The notes under the pieces were generated by a model. The model saw only the letters and a list, made by a program, of their open reading frames with translations, was not told the DNA's origin and did no database searches. A program made the position numbers and the translations under genes. DNA of 64,000 nt, taken from Galeruca laticollis. Lineage: Eukaryota > Arthropoda > Insecta > Coleoptera > Chrysomelidae. The stretch spans positions 66,002,061 through 66,066,060 of the forward strand of contig OY998180.1 in the NCBI GenBank assembly GCA_963921935.1, read 5' to 3'. Positions 43,801-53,779 of the stretch are shown here, in pieces. Numbering within the stretch: position 1 is the stretch's first letter; the number at the start of each line of letters is the position of its first letter.

Positions 43801-45908
43801 TAGATTTCACAGACGATAACGCTTTTAAGGTTCTCGGTTTGAAGTGGCTACCCGCTCCTGATATATTTTCCTTTGTTACTAACGATTCTGGTGACAACTG
43901 CACCAAACGTGGAGTACTGTCCACGATAGCTCGGTTGTTCGATGTTCTAGGATTAGTTGCACCAGTTTTTCTGTACGCGAAAAAACTTCTGCAAAAAATA
44001 TGGCTTGCTAAGATAGGATGGGACGATGAACTTCCTAGTTCAATTGCAACCAACTTTCTCAAATTTAAGGCTGAGTTGAGTTTGCTATCGCAACTGAAAA
44101 TTTCACGTCAAGTAGGAGTCAGTGATGGATGTTCACTTAATCTTGTGGGCTTTGGAGACGCAAGCACGACAGCTTATGGTTGTGTTGTTTATTTGCATCT
44201 CACTCATCCAAATGGTGACACATCAATACATCTTATTTGTTCTAAATCTAAAGTCGCACCTCTGAAAACAGTAACACTCGCTCGCTTAGAATTATGTACC
44301 GCCTTATTACTTCCAAAACTAATTAAACATGTATACGATACTTATCACGCTCGTTATCCCATCAACAAAACATTCGCTTTTTCTGATTCCACTGTGGTGC
44401 TCTCGTGGATTCCTTCATCACCGCACCGCTGGCAAATAGAGTATCGAAAATACATGATTTAGTAGCACCTGATCGCTTTTACCATATATCTGGTGAAGAA
44501 AACCCGAGTGTTTCTCTATCACGGGGTTTATTACCATCCCAGATATTGAATCACTCGCTATGGTGGCAGGGTCCTTCCTGGATTTCTGGCCCGATCTCTA
44601 CGTGGCCAATTAGTCCTTTTTCAAATTCATATTCTGAAGATATCCCCGAAATGAAAAATTCTACTACATTAGTTCTTGTTTCCGCTACAGATACGCTTCT
44701 TCATGAGCTTGCATTAAAAGTTTAATCTTGGCCTAAACTTACCCGCATAGTTGTGTATGTTCTTCGCTTCATAAAAAAGTTACCTCGCTCTTCTTATATC
44801 GAAGCTTCTGATTTAAACGCCGCTGAAACCGCTATCTTCCTAGACCTGCAAGAAAAACATTTCAAGACTGAACTTGCAAGTTTACGCAAGGGTAACTCAC
44901 CCTTATCAGTATTTCGAAAGCTTGATCTGTTTCTAGAAAATTCTGGCCTTATTCGTGTCGGTGGACGTTTATCAAACGCTAACATACCCTACGCACCCCC
45001 GCAGAGATCACATCATTGATATATTTATTGATCACTACCACCGAATAAACTGTCACACCGGCTCTCACTTACTCATGTCATTTCTAAGACAAAGATATTG
45101 GATTATCTCTGCTCGGAATATCATTCGGCAGCGTATTCTATTGAGCAATTTTTTCTTTAAGGTTTCTCCTAAAGGTCTATCTCCTATTATGGCTAGCCTT
45201 CCCCCCGCTCGCGTGCAAGAGACTGCCGCATTCACGCATACTAGTGTTGACTACGCTGGTTCCATCAGTATCACATTAACACGACGCCGCGGTGTCAAAA
45301 GTCAGAAGGCTTATATTTGTTTATTCATATGCTCAACTACTAAAGCTATACATATAGAGCTAGCTCCAGATTTAAGTTCTGACTGTTTTCTAGGTGCATT
45401 CAAGAGATTTATCTCACGATGGGGCTCAGTTTCATTCATGTACTCTGATAATGGCACAAACTTTATAGGGGCTAAACATCAACTTGATGAACTTCTTCAG
45501 TTTTTAGAGTCGCGTGAAACAGTAGAAGGTATTAGGAACTACCCCAATTTAAAGAAAATTACGTGGAAAACTATACCGCCACGCGCACCGCATTTTGGAG
45601 GAGTTTGTGAGGCTAACGTAAAAAGCATAAAATCTCATTTATATCGAACGATCGGTAATCAGATATCATATTAACGTATGAAGAGTTAATGACAGTACTT
45701 GCGCAAGTTGAATGCATTTTAAATTCGCGACCGCTTTGTTTCCTCGCTGAACAGCCTCATGAAATTCTTACACCCGCACATTTTTCAATGAATACTCCGC
45801 TTCAATATTTACCCGCATCCGATTTTAAACCACAGTCTAATTTCGCGAACCGTATACAATTGTTAGACAGCTTGGCGCAGTCGAATTGGAGAAGGTGGCA
45901 TATGGATT
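40818..45908 (+). pseudogene. BEL gag-pol, broken
   Basis: In order: gag N-terminus MDSADLTVQLKLTTATKEAI (40818); gag core IELPTFDGKPENWSLFYESF (41195-41260) and VQYLVGRLSGRALNVF; knuckles CVNCLSSQHYSKNC (about 41957) and CKTCNRRHHSLLH; protease region CLVDSASQNNIV (42329, Asp-Ser in place of Asp-Ser/Thr-Gly); RT with VLDASAKTDTGVSLNDVLHS (43280) and SADIKQMYLRI (43405); RNase H LVGFGDASTTAYGCVVYLHL (44140) and LARLELCTALLLPKL; integrase FTHTSVDYAGSI (45233), FMYSDNGTNFIGAKHQLDEL (45438) and APHFGGVCEANVKSIKSHLY. Frame breaks occur near 41000, 41392, 42238-42320, 43540, 43800, 44460, 44725, 45000 and 45674. The coding region is cut at 45908 by the Gypsy element and continues at 56298. Confidence 0.9.
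45905..45908 (+). repeat. Gypsy target duplication, left (GATT)
   Basis: GATT precedes the left LTR; the same GATT follows the right LTR at 56294-56297. It is part of the BEL pol coding sequence. Confidence 0.85.
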
Positions 45909-48423
45909 TGTAACGTAAAATCAAACCCCGTGCACCTATCCACTTATCCCACTTACGTTAGCGACCTACTGAAGATAGATCGAACTTGTGGCCCCGAAAT
46001 CAATTACTACTAATTTAACCAAGTTACCAGCAGATCGGATGGCCGATCTATGCCACAAGGTATTTTACCCGCTAGACTTCAGCCGAAGAAGGGAGGTTCG
46101 TATGCTGGTAACGAACGATCAAAATAAGCTATAAAACCCACGGCGCCAGGTAAACCGTACCCGAGTAAATACCCCAGTTTACTTCCCTAATCGTAGTTTA
46201 CCCCCAATTAGGAGAGGATTACCAAAATCAAACTCGTAACTCAACTCACAAGAGAAATGATTTATTGCGGTGGTGGTTTGGTTTGAGTACAGTTGTATGA
46301 AAATTGTGGAAGCAGTTATTCCCACAGTGGACACTTAAGGTCCATCAACCCTTACTATAAAAAAAATATAAACAGATCGATATGAAATCTCTCACGAACT
46401 GTGGACATTTACAAAAGTCCCTTATAGTTCAATATCTACAATAATACAATTATTTAAAATCCTATATACCCCTACCCCAAAATTGATAAATGAATGCTCA
46501 GAAGGATTTGAAACAGAGACCAGTTCTGAGTTAAGTTAGTTTCTGAAACTTGCAAAAAAAATTACAATCATATAAAATGAAAACGGTGAGAACCTGAAGG
46601 GTTACCCATACCGTGGCTTATCTGCGCATATCAAATTGTAAACTTACCAAAAGCAAACAAAAACAATATAAATTATCATAACCGTTCCGTGTGAGCTCAG
46701 ACGCAACTTACCTACTCTACCTAGAGTAATAAATGACCAAGAAAAAAAATAAATTACAAGCCACTTGTATGTTCACAAATGGTGAATTATTTATACGTAC
46801 AAGTTATATATATGCTATAAAAAGAAATGATTATAAAAAAAAATATTAAATGTTTAAAACTTGCGCGTCTTCCCCCGCTGGTGATAAATCCTGACGATCC
46901 ACAAACTGTTTCTGAGGTAGCAATCACTAAGGTGAGGCTGTAAGCATCCCAGGAATGTTGTGGTACTACGAACCAACACCAAGGGGACTCCGGAACTAAT
47001 CCAATACGGGAAATATGAATCACCAAAGATCCAACAATATCCCAGAATAAATGTTTAAAACCCAAAAAAAAACAAAACCCTAGAAAAAATAATACACTAA
47101 TTAGTGTTGTCACTACACTCAATTGACATTGAACCACCCTGGGAATTCATCACATTTATCCCAGTGTGACTCCTAATATTATCCTACTCAAAACCATTTA
47201 CTACCCGAGTGGGACGGCCCACTTTTTTTGAAAAAAACCCAAGGTAGACTTCAATTATACCATCTACTCGATAACGTAAGTATATTACCCCCTATAAAGT
47301 CTAAAAGTAACAAACCCGAGATAACCACCCCTTACTAACAAGTACTTTACCCCCAACATACTATACACAAGCTCTATCATGAACATATAATTAGGTGGTG
47401 TCATCTTATCCGCAACACTATGAGGAACAATTACTAGTTACAGAAAATGTTAAAACAAATAAATCTCACCTGTTTGGCTAAGACAGGGTTCTCCTGTGTG
47501 CTGCTAATATAGTAGTTAAAAGCCGTTATCTGAACTTAACCGCATGGCGATGTAGGTGACTGGGCTTACAAATCCATCTGCCTCTCACAGATGAGGTCTG
47601 GACGGAATACTAACTCCACCAACTCTCACTACTCCACCCAAGCCAAACTACCCCCTCAAATTCATATTCCCCTGTGGGATGAATGTGGAATCTTCATGCG
47701 AATTTGTTTTTGGGGCTCCCAATAAGCACCTGCATACAACACCACGTTGATCAGAAAGAAAAAGGAAACACGACAGGTTTCATTGACAACCCACCTTTCC
47801 GTTCGAGACACTCTCACTCGAGCAGTTTGGAGCACATACGTTCTATGACCTCGGAGTGAAATTACTCTACTTGCACATCGCATATTAAAACCCCCCGTAT
47901 AAATACAATAATTAACTAATCAAAAATAACCTATATTCGCAAATATACCACACCCCTCGACTGTATTTACAACATAAAACATCACTTATTATACCCTGAT
48001 GTACAACCACAGTACACCGGTAGGCCACCTTCCGTACGAATCACAGATCTCTTAACGTTTGAAAAAGAAGAATAAACGAGGATATGACATATGGCGAATC
48101 AGCTGTTTGATTCGAGTAGTGAAAAGTTTGTTTACATCCAATTGTACATCATATAACAAAATTCATTCTTTTTAAGTGTATATACAGCTTACTGTAACTA
48201 TTCTACTGAGTGTATTTATTTCCTTTAAACTATTAGTTGGTGCTAAACAAATTGACGACCAGGCTATTGACTCACTGCATTAATGATATTCCTAGCAATT
48301 GTCGACGTACGAAGCTAGTCTGACTTGATATTAAGGTAGGAATGTTTATTTATTATGACCAAAACTGCTTGATTGATGTCTTTTTTATGCGAATGATATA
48401 TATTAACGAGAAAAACCGTAACA
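45909..48423 (-). repeat. Gypsy 3' LTR (left)
   Basis: About 2515 bp, nearly identical to 53780-56293. It contains minus-strand open frames (46787-47137, 116 codons; 47662-47883, 73 codons), also present in the other LTR. They have no recognisable domain. The unusual length for a Gypsy LTR is the main oddity. Confidence 0.95.
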
Positions 48424-48441
48424 ATTCCCCCCCCTTCTTGA
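48424..48441 (-). promoter_or_regulatory. Polypurine tract of the Gypsy element
   Basis: On the minus strand AAGAAGGGGGGGGAAT sits directly before the 3' LTR start TGTTACGG. It is the expected RNase H-resistant primer for plus-strand DNA synthesis. Confidence 0.9.
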
Positions 48442-48837
48442 AGAAGTTTACCCACGGGAAACTTCACAACTGACGTGCTGTCAATGGCCAGATGATCTAT
48501 GAATTACTTCGGATTCATGGCCTTGTGTTCAATGTGGAATTTAAAACCTCGAACCTTAAGACTTCGATTGTCTTGAGACCCAACCAACCCATATCTGAGT
48601 CCTGATTGGACTCTCCCAAACGAAGTCCCCAACCCACAGAGATTGCATAACCGTGAAATGATGTGTATCCCAAACCAACGCAACGTTCCTTCCACACTTT
48701 CAAGGAGGCCACACTCCCTATTAACACATTAGCCCAGATATCTTAACTTAGCGAGCCTTTGGTCAAGTTACTTAGTATGAAGTACCACGAAACATTCCAA
48801 GACACCGTGGTCTAATGTGACAAGAGTTTCTTTCCTA
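48442..48837 (-). other. Gypsy 3' untranslated interior
   Basis: Between the pol stop and the polypurine tract. Two short open frames (48504-48727) have no domain; there is no envelope gene. Confidence 0.6.
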
Positions 48838-51800
48838 CTAGCGAATAAGCGATAGAGACTCATCCGAGTCTGGACATGGTTTCAAATCCTTAACTTGCCA
48901 GATACCCTTCGACACTCCATTATCATCTCTCAATTCATAAGTCCACGGTGAAATCCTCTTCTTGATGTAAAATGGTCCTACATACTTCGGTGCTAATTTC
49001 TTAGAAAAATACTTAGTAGCATCAGACAGAACATAATTCTTGCGCCAAACCAATTGGTTGGGAAGATACTCGATGTGACGTCGACGTAGATTATACCTAG
49101 CACAACTCTTCTCTGCCGCCAACTCCAAACGTTCTTTAATATCCGAGAACAGCTGTCTAAAATGTACATTACGACTTAACATCCCATTCTGTGTACCATC
49201 TTCAACACCCACTAAATCCTTCTCTTCATAATCCTTCCCCGATAACAACATATTACGCCCAAAATTAATAAAATAAGGAGTTAAATTAGTACCTTCATGA
49301 GTGCTGGTCCGGAGTGCACTACCAATTTCTGATAATCTTTCATCCCAGGACCTGTGATTGTCCGACACATACATGGAAATCATATTTTTAATAACCCTAT
49401 TAACCCGTTCCGTCGGGTTTGCCCTTGGATTATAAAGTGCGCTAAACTTAACGTTGACATTATATTTATTTACTAGGTTGTTAAAATCCTTACTACGATA
49501 TTGTACCCCATTATCACAAATTATGGTGCGAGGTACACCAAATACTAAAAATATTTCTTGTTCTAACTTACGACAAATTGCCACACTTGTAGCCTTCTTA
49601 AGGGGCCACATTAACGTGAACTTACTCAAATAATCAGTGACTACCAAAATATAACAATTTCCCTGTTTTGATCTAGGGAGGGGTCCCATGAGGTCCGTAC
49701 AGATCATTTCCCATGGACGTCCTACTTTAGGATGGGAGACAATCTTATCAACCGGCACGGTCTGTGGTACCTTGTGTTCGGCGCAGGTTCGACAGCGTCG
49801 AACGACTTTAGCAACGTCGCTCCTCATCTTAGGCCAATAGAACTTCTCGGCTACTCTACAGAATGTTTTAAAGACACCAGGGTGACCTGCAGTGGCTGGT
49901 TCATGAGCCTTTAAGATTGTAGCCTTTCGCTCGGCTTTGGGGACAACTAACTTCCAGGAGTCAGACGGAGGAGACAATTCTGGATACAATGGAACCACGT
50001 ACTTCCACAGACGACCATTTGCCACCCGCCAATTACTGAGCTTCCTAGGATCTTTACTCACCCTGTCCACCATCAGCTGATACCACCTGTCATCATCTGC
50101 CTTCCAAGTACTAGCTACATTTTCATCAGAGATAAGATCTATTGCAACATTATTGACATCATCAACTATAGGAACTGCCCTGGATAACATATCAGGTACG
50201 ACATTCAATTTACCCTTACGATGAACCACCTTGAAATCGTACTGTTGAAGACGAACTGACCAACGACATAATCGTCCACTCAAATCCTTCAAATTCTGAA
50301 GCCACAATAAACTATAGTGATCAGTTACGACTGTAAACTGTACTCCTTCAATATAGGGTCTTAACTTCTCGACTGCCCACAAAACTGCCAAACACTCTCG
50401 TTCCGTAGTGGAATAATTTCGTTCTTGACGCGTCAATGACCTGCTTAAATATGCTATTACACGTTCTCCATCAGGATGAGGTTGGGAAAGTACGGCACCA
50501 ATTCCATAACCTGAAGCATCGGTCTGTACAACAAATGGTAGTGAATAATCGGGACAACTGAGCACAGGTGCTGCTACTAACTTTTCCTTGATAACCCTAA
50601 ACGCCTCTGCACATTCTACAGTCCATTGAAACTTGGAACCCTCACGAAGTAGACTCGTTATGGGAGCGATAATAGAAGAAAAATCAGGAATGAAACGCCT
50701 GTACCACGAAAATGTTCCTACTAAACGCCGAACTTCTGTAACACCTTTAGGTGTTGGTAACTCAAGCATAGCTCTTACCTTGTCAACATCGACATGGATA
50801 CCATTACGGTCGACTACAAAACCTAAGTACTTCATCTCCGGTCTACAAAATTGACATTTCTCTGTATTGATGGTAATATTCGCTTCCCGAAGACGACGGA
50901 ACACTTCCTCCAAAATCTGCAAATGTTGTTCGAAAGTCTGACTAACAATGACCACGTCATCAAGATATACAAAGACATGGGGTTCGAGGTCATGACCCAA
51001 AACATTGTCTATCAAGCGCTGCCACGTAGCAGGAGCGTTATGAAGACCAAAAGGAAGTCGTCGAAATTGAAATAACCCACGATTGGGTACTGTGAAGGCC
51101 GTATATTGTTTCGACTCTTCAGCCATTGGCACCTGCCAATAAGCACTTTTAACATCTAAGCTAGATAAATACTTAGCATCTCTCAGCTTATCTAACGTAT
51201 CTGAAACTAATGGTAGAGGATAGCTATCTCTCACCGTTACTGAATTTAATTTCCTAAAATCCACACAAAATCTAAACTTGCCATCTTTCTTCTTCACGAG
51301 TAAAATCGGCGATGCCCAAGGACTATTACTAGGTTCAACAATACCCTGCCTCAACATTTCATCAAGTTCCCTATCAATCTGCTTCTGGACCACAGGATTC
51401 ACTCGATAGTAACGTTGTTTGATTGGTGCACTATTGGTAATGATGACATGTTCTGCCCTATTAGTACACCCCAAGGTTTCCTCCATCGAAGTACTATTCC
51501 TATCTACAACTGCTTGTAGCCTAGATTTTTCTAAAGGTGACAAATGAGACTGGCCATTAATATGAACCACGGAATTCACAACCACTGGCTCGTTGGAAAA
51601 TTTCCATTCATTATGTCGCAGATCTGGTATAATATCCATCAATTTCCAAAAATCTATCCCGAGTATCAACAAATGAGGAATCTCTGGCACTACTATAGCT
51701 TCAATCACCCGAAATCGACCCTTGAGAGTAATCGGCAACTCAACAACCCCAACAATACTGCACCGGTTCCCATTCCCAACTATACAAGACGACTGACGAC

Positions 51801-51978
51801 TTACATCTATTTTTACACCTAACTCATGAATGAGGGATACACCCTTACCGCCTATCAGAGTCCGAGATGCTCCGGAATCAAGCAGTCCTAATAATGATTT
51901 ACCTAAAATATTTACAGTGATATATGGTCTCTCATCACCCGATGCATGCTCAATAACATAATCCAACAAAACCTTCAC
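48838..51978 (-). CDS. pol: Gypsy pol polyprotein, intact 1046 codons
   Basis: Domains in order (approximate residues): protease with LGLLDSGASRTLIG (30-45); RT with VKKKDGKFRFCVDFRKLN (about 227), LDVKSAYWQVP, LPFGLHNAPATWQ and the catalytic VYLDDVVIVS (about 340); RNase H with FVVQTDASGYGIGAVLSQ and TERECLAVLWAVEKLRPY (450-520); integrase zinc region HEPATAGHPGVFKTF to CRTCAEHK (about 695-735), core CTDLMGPLPRSKQGNC, IICDNGVQYRS and a NPTERVN box with the catalytic Glu (750-860), and a C-terminal LAPKYVGPFYIKKRIS region. It makes and integrates the element cDNA. No stop or frameshift anywhere. The ATG at 51978 follows the gag stop by 44 bases in a different frame; pol expression may use frameshift or reinitiation. 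Confidence 0.95.
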   Translation of the reverse strand: MKVLLDYVIEHASGDERPYITVNILGKSLLGLLDSGASRTLIGGKGVSLIHELGVKIDVSRQSSCIVGNGNRCSIVGVVELPITLKGRFRVIEAIVVPEIPHLLILGIDFWKLMDIIPDLRHNEWKFSNEPVVVNSVVHINGQSHLSPLEKSRLQAVVDRNSTSMEETLGCTNRAEHVIITNSAPIKQRYYRVNPVVQKQIDRELDEMLRQGIVEPSNSPWASPILLVKKKDGKFRFCVDFRKLNSVTVRDSYPLPLVSDTLDKLRDAKYLSSLDVKSAYWQVPMAEESKQYTAFTVPNRGLFQFRRLPFGLHNAPATWQRLIDNVLGHDLEPHVFVYLDDVVIVSQTFEQHLQILEEVFRRLREANITINTEKCQFCRPEMKYLGFVVDRNGIHVDVDKVRAMLELPTPKGVTEVRRLVGTFSWYRRFIPDFSSIIAPITSLLREGSKFQWTVECAEAFRVIKEKLVAAPVLSCPDYSLPFVVQTDASGYGIGAVLSQPHPDGERVIAYLSRSLTRQERNYSTTERECLAVLWAVEKLRPYIEGVQFTVVTDHYSLLWLQNLKDLSGRLCRWSVRLQQYDFKVVHRKGKLNVVPDMLSRAVPIVDDVNNVAIDLISDENVASTWKADDDRWYQLMVDRVSKDPRKLSNWRVANGRLWKYVVPLYPELSPPSDSWKLVVPKAERKATILKAHEPATAGHPGVFKTFCRVAEKFYWPKMRSDVAKVVRRCRTCAEHKVPQTVPVDKIVSHPKVGRPWEMICTDLMGPLPRSKQGNCYILVVTDYLSKFTLMWPLKKATSVAICRKLEQEIFLVFGVPRTIICDNGVQYRSKDFNNLVNKYNVNVKFSALYNPRANPTERVNRVIKNMISMYVSDNHRSWDERLSEIGSALRTSTHEGTNLTPYFINFGRNMLLSGKDYEEKDLVGVEDGTQNGMLSRNVHFRQLFSDIKERLELAAEKSCARYNLRRRHIEYLPNQLVWRKNYVLSDATKYFSKKLAPKYVGPFYIKKRISPWTYELRDDNGVSKGIWQVKDLKPCPDSDESLSLIR

Positions 51979-52022
51979 TCTATCGACCGAGAAGGAATGC
52001 TCGACATGCTTATCTCGATCAT

Positions 52023-52616
52023 TTAGGCATGCCGCTCGTCGTTTCCCTGACTTCTACTACATCTTGGGCACGATTTAACGGTCACACCTTCCAACTTACA
52101 CTTGAAACAAAATTTCTTAGGACAACCCCTAGCATAATGACCTGGCTGCTTACAATGATAACAATTGACCTGCTTCACCTCGTTCTTTGGAAATGCTGAC
52201 GAAGAGGTACTAGCTATAGCAAGATTTTCTACTTCATCTGCTACTTGGACATAAGCCAAATCCGGTTCTAAAACTTGCAACTTACGTGAAGGAGGAACGA
52301 AATTCTCGACTGCTTCCTTCCTAGCCTCAAGCTTCCTGCCTAATTCCCGCAAATGCGACACCGAGGTGACGTCCACCAAAGCTAACTGATTCTGGTAAAA
52401 TGGAGCAATATTTCTGAGCAATATTTTAAGTTTAACCTCTTCAGAGACAGTACAAGTTACCCTATTAAAATACCCAATCATTACAGCTAAATAAAGTCCA
52501 ATAGATTCATCTGGGCCTTGTGTTCGCCTACGGATCTCCTCAAAAAGTTTCTCGTTATAAGATGGAGACAGGTACTCCTCTCGCAGTAAAACGACCAAAT
52601 CATCCCATGATGACAC
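52023..52616 (-). CDS. gag: Gypsy gag, C-terminal part with zinc knuckles
   Basis: 197 codons open. It contains LFEEIRRRTQGPDESIGLYL and MIGYFNRVTCTVSEEVKLKI (capsid-like), then the knuckle CYHCKQPGHYARGC followed by CFKCKLEG and a CPRC end. It continues the protein begun in 53377-52487 but in another frame; the displayed ATG is probably not a true start. The stop lies 44 bases before pol. Confidence 0.8.
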   Translation of the reverse strand: MSSWDDLVVLLREEYLSPSYNEKLFEEIRRRTQGPDESIGLYLAVMIGYFNRVTCTVSEEVKLKILLRNIAPFYQNQLALVDVTSVSHLRELGRKLEARKEAVENFVPPSRKLQVLEPDLAYVQVADEVENLAIASTSSSAFPKNEVKQVNCYHCKQPGHYARGCPKKFCFKCKLEGVTVKSCPRCSRSQGNDERHA

Positions 52617-53377
52617 TTCCCCCTATATGCAAGATAAAATTGATATGCTCTACCAGTAAACAAATCTATACCCGATTCCAACAAAGTTTCCTTACTAACA
52701 TGGCGAGCAATACGCAATTCTTCTATGCGTTCTAAAAATGCACTTAAAGATAAACCTTTCTTGTCACCTGAAAATTTACAATCCCATTTATTTGGTAATA
52801 TTGGTGTAACGTAGGTAGAGTTTCGAGGTGCGACAGTGTGTACATCACGACTTGGACTCAATGATGTGCTTGATGACCTCCTGTGGGGGTCAATGTTCGC
52901 GTTAAAGCTAGTTTGTTGAAGTAAACTAAGTTGTGGTGGAACATTCTCCGGCGCTTTGTAATCCGCTGCCTTCTGATGTAGATCATCCAACAATGACAAA
53001 GCTCTCGACCGCAGTATCGGACGCTCTTCCCTATCTTCTGGAATATGATCCATCCTGTAAAGAACATGATGCAACTTCGTCTCATATTTCTTAAAGTTTC
53101 CACTCGAAATTGTATCCCTAAAATCGGCAACCAACGGTGTGAGTTCATCCAGCTTCGCTTGTACAGCTTCTATGTCCTCTTCCGGTTTATAAGGATAAAC
53201 AGGGTATGTAAAACTTCCACCAGTCTTCTCTAGTCGTCGAGCCATGGCTAAACTCTTTCTCATTTCATCGACAGTACCTGTGGCTACACCTCTTACTCTT
53301 ACCTCATAAGTCAATTCATCTTGATTAAGTCTATGTACATTCATATTATACGAAGCCATCTTGCGATAACCTAACAA
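52487..53377 (-). CDS. gag: Gypsy gag, N-terminal and capsid part, frame broken at a G run
   Basis: ATG at 53377 (MLGYRKMASYNMNVHRL); a second ATG seven codons later is also possible. It contains a coiled region RKSLAMARRLEKTGG, PEDREERPILRSRALSLLDD and the capsid-start signature ILPNKWDCKFSGDKKGLSLS. The frame changes at a run of five Gs (minus strand, about 52619-52623); beyond it this frame is nonsense to 52487 while the real gag reading continues in 52616-52023. Either a one-base mutation or an assembly error in a homopolymer. Confidence 0.85.
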   Translation of the reverse strand: MLGYRKMASYNMNVHRLNQDELTYEVRVRGVATGTVDEMRKSLAMARRLEKTGGSFTYPVYPYKPEEDIEAVQAKLDELTPLVADFRDTISSGNFKKYETKLHHVLYRMDHIPEDREERPILRSRALSLLDDLHQKAADYKAPENVPPQLSLLQQTSFNANIDPHRRSSSTSLSPSRDVHTVAPRNSTYVTPILPNKWDCKFSGDKKGLSLSAFLERIEELRIARHVSKETLLESGIDLFTGRAYQFYLAYRGKCHHGMIWSFYCERSTCLHLITRNFLRRSVGEHKAQMNLLDFI

Positions 53378-53757
53378 TTAAAATCAATGTCCCAAGCCGC
53401 CAATGTCTAGGTGTCTCAATCTCGAAATGTCTACTACCGCACGTCCCGTGAGTAGATTCTAAATAGGTCAAGAAATACAATATATACACGTATGGCGTTG
53501 TCTAAAATCAACCTTACCTGCCAGTTACTTACTAAACTCAAAATTAAATCGAAGTTTTATTACAACTACGATATAATATGCTATAGGACCTGAATAACTC
53601 AGTCTACCAACCCAATCTCAGAACATATACTGGTCAAATCCAACTAGCTGAGCTTAAGATTTAAATTTACAAAAATTTAACTTTACATAAAAAAACGCAA
53701 AACTTACTTAAACCACCAAGAAAAATTGCTATGTAGTGAGATGCAAGGCAATGCAAT
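53378..53757 (-). other. Gypsy 5' leader
   Basis: About 380 bases between primer-binding site and gag start on the minus strand. No open frame of note. It probably contains packaging signals, none of which can be pinpointed. Confidence 0.6.
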
Positions 53758-53775
53758 GCCCCACGTTGGGCGCCA
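53758..53775 (-). promoter_or_regulatory. Gypsy primer-binding site, tRNA-Lys type
   Basis: On the minus strand TGGCGCCCAACGTGGGGC lies four bases after the 5' LTR. TGGCGCCC is complementary to the 3' end of tRNA-Lys, and the same 18-base site is known from Osvaldo/Ulysses-like elements. Confidence 0.85.
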
Positions 53776-53779
53776 CCTA

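Noticed and set aside
46787..47137. LTR open frame as an envelope or host gene
   Set aside because: It lies wholly inside the LTR and recurs in the other LTR, with no domain.
48838..51978. Domesticated host gene from Gypsy pol
   Set aside because: LTRs, primer site, polypurine tract and target duplication are all intact, so it is simply a young element.
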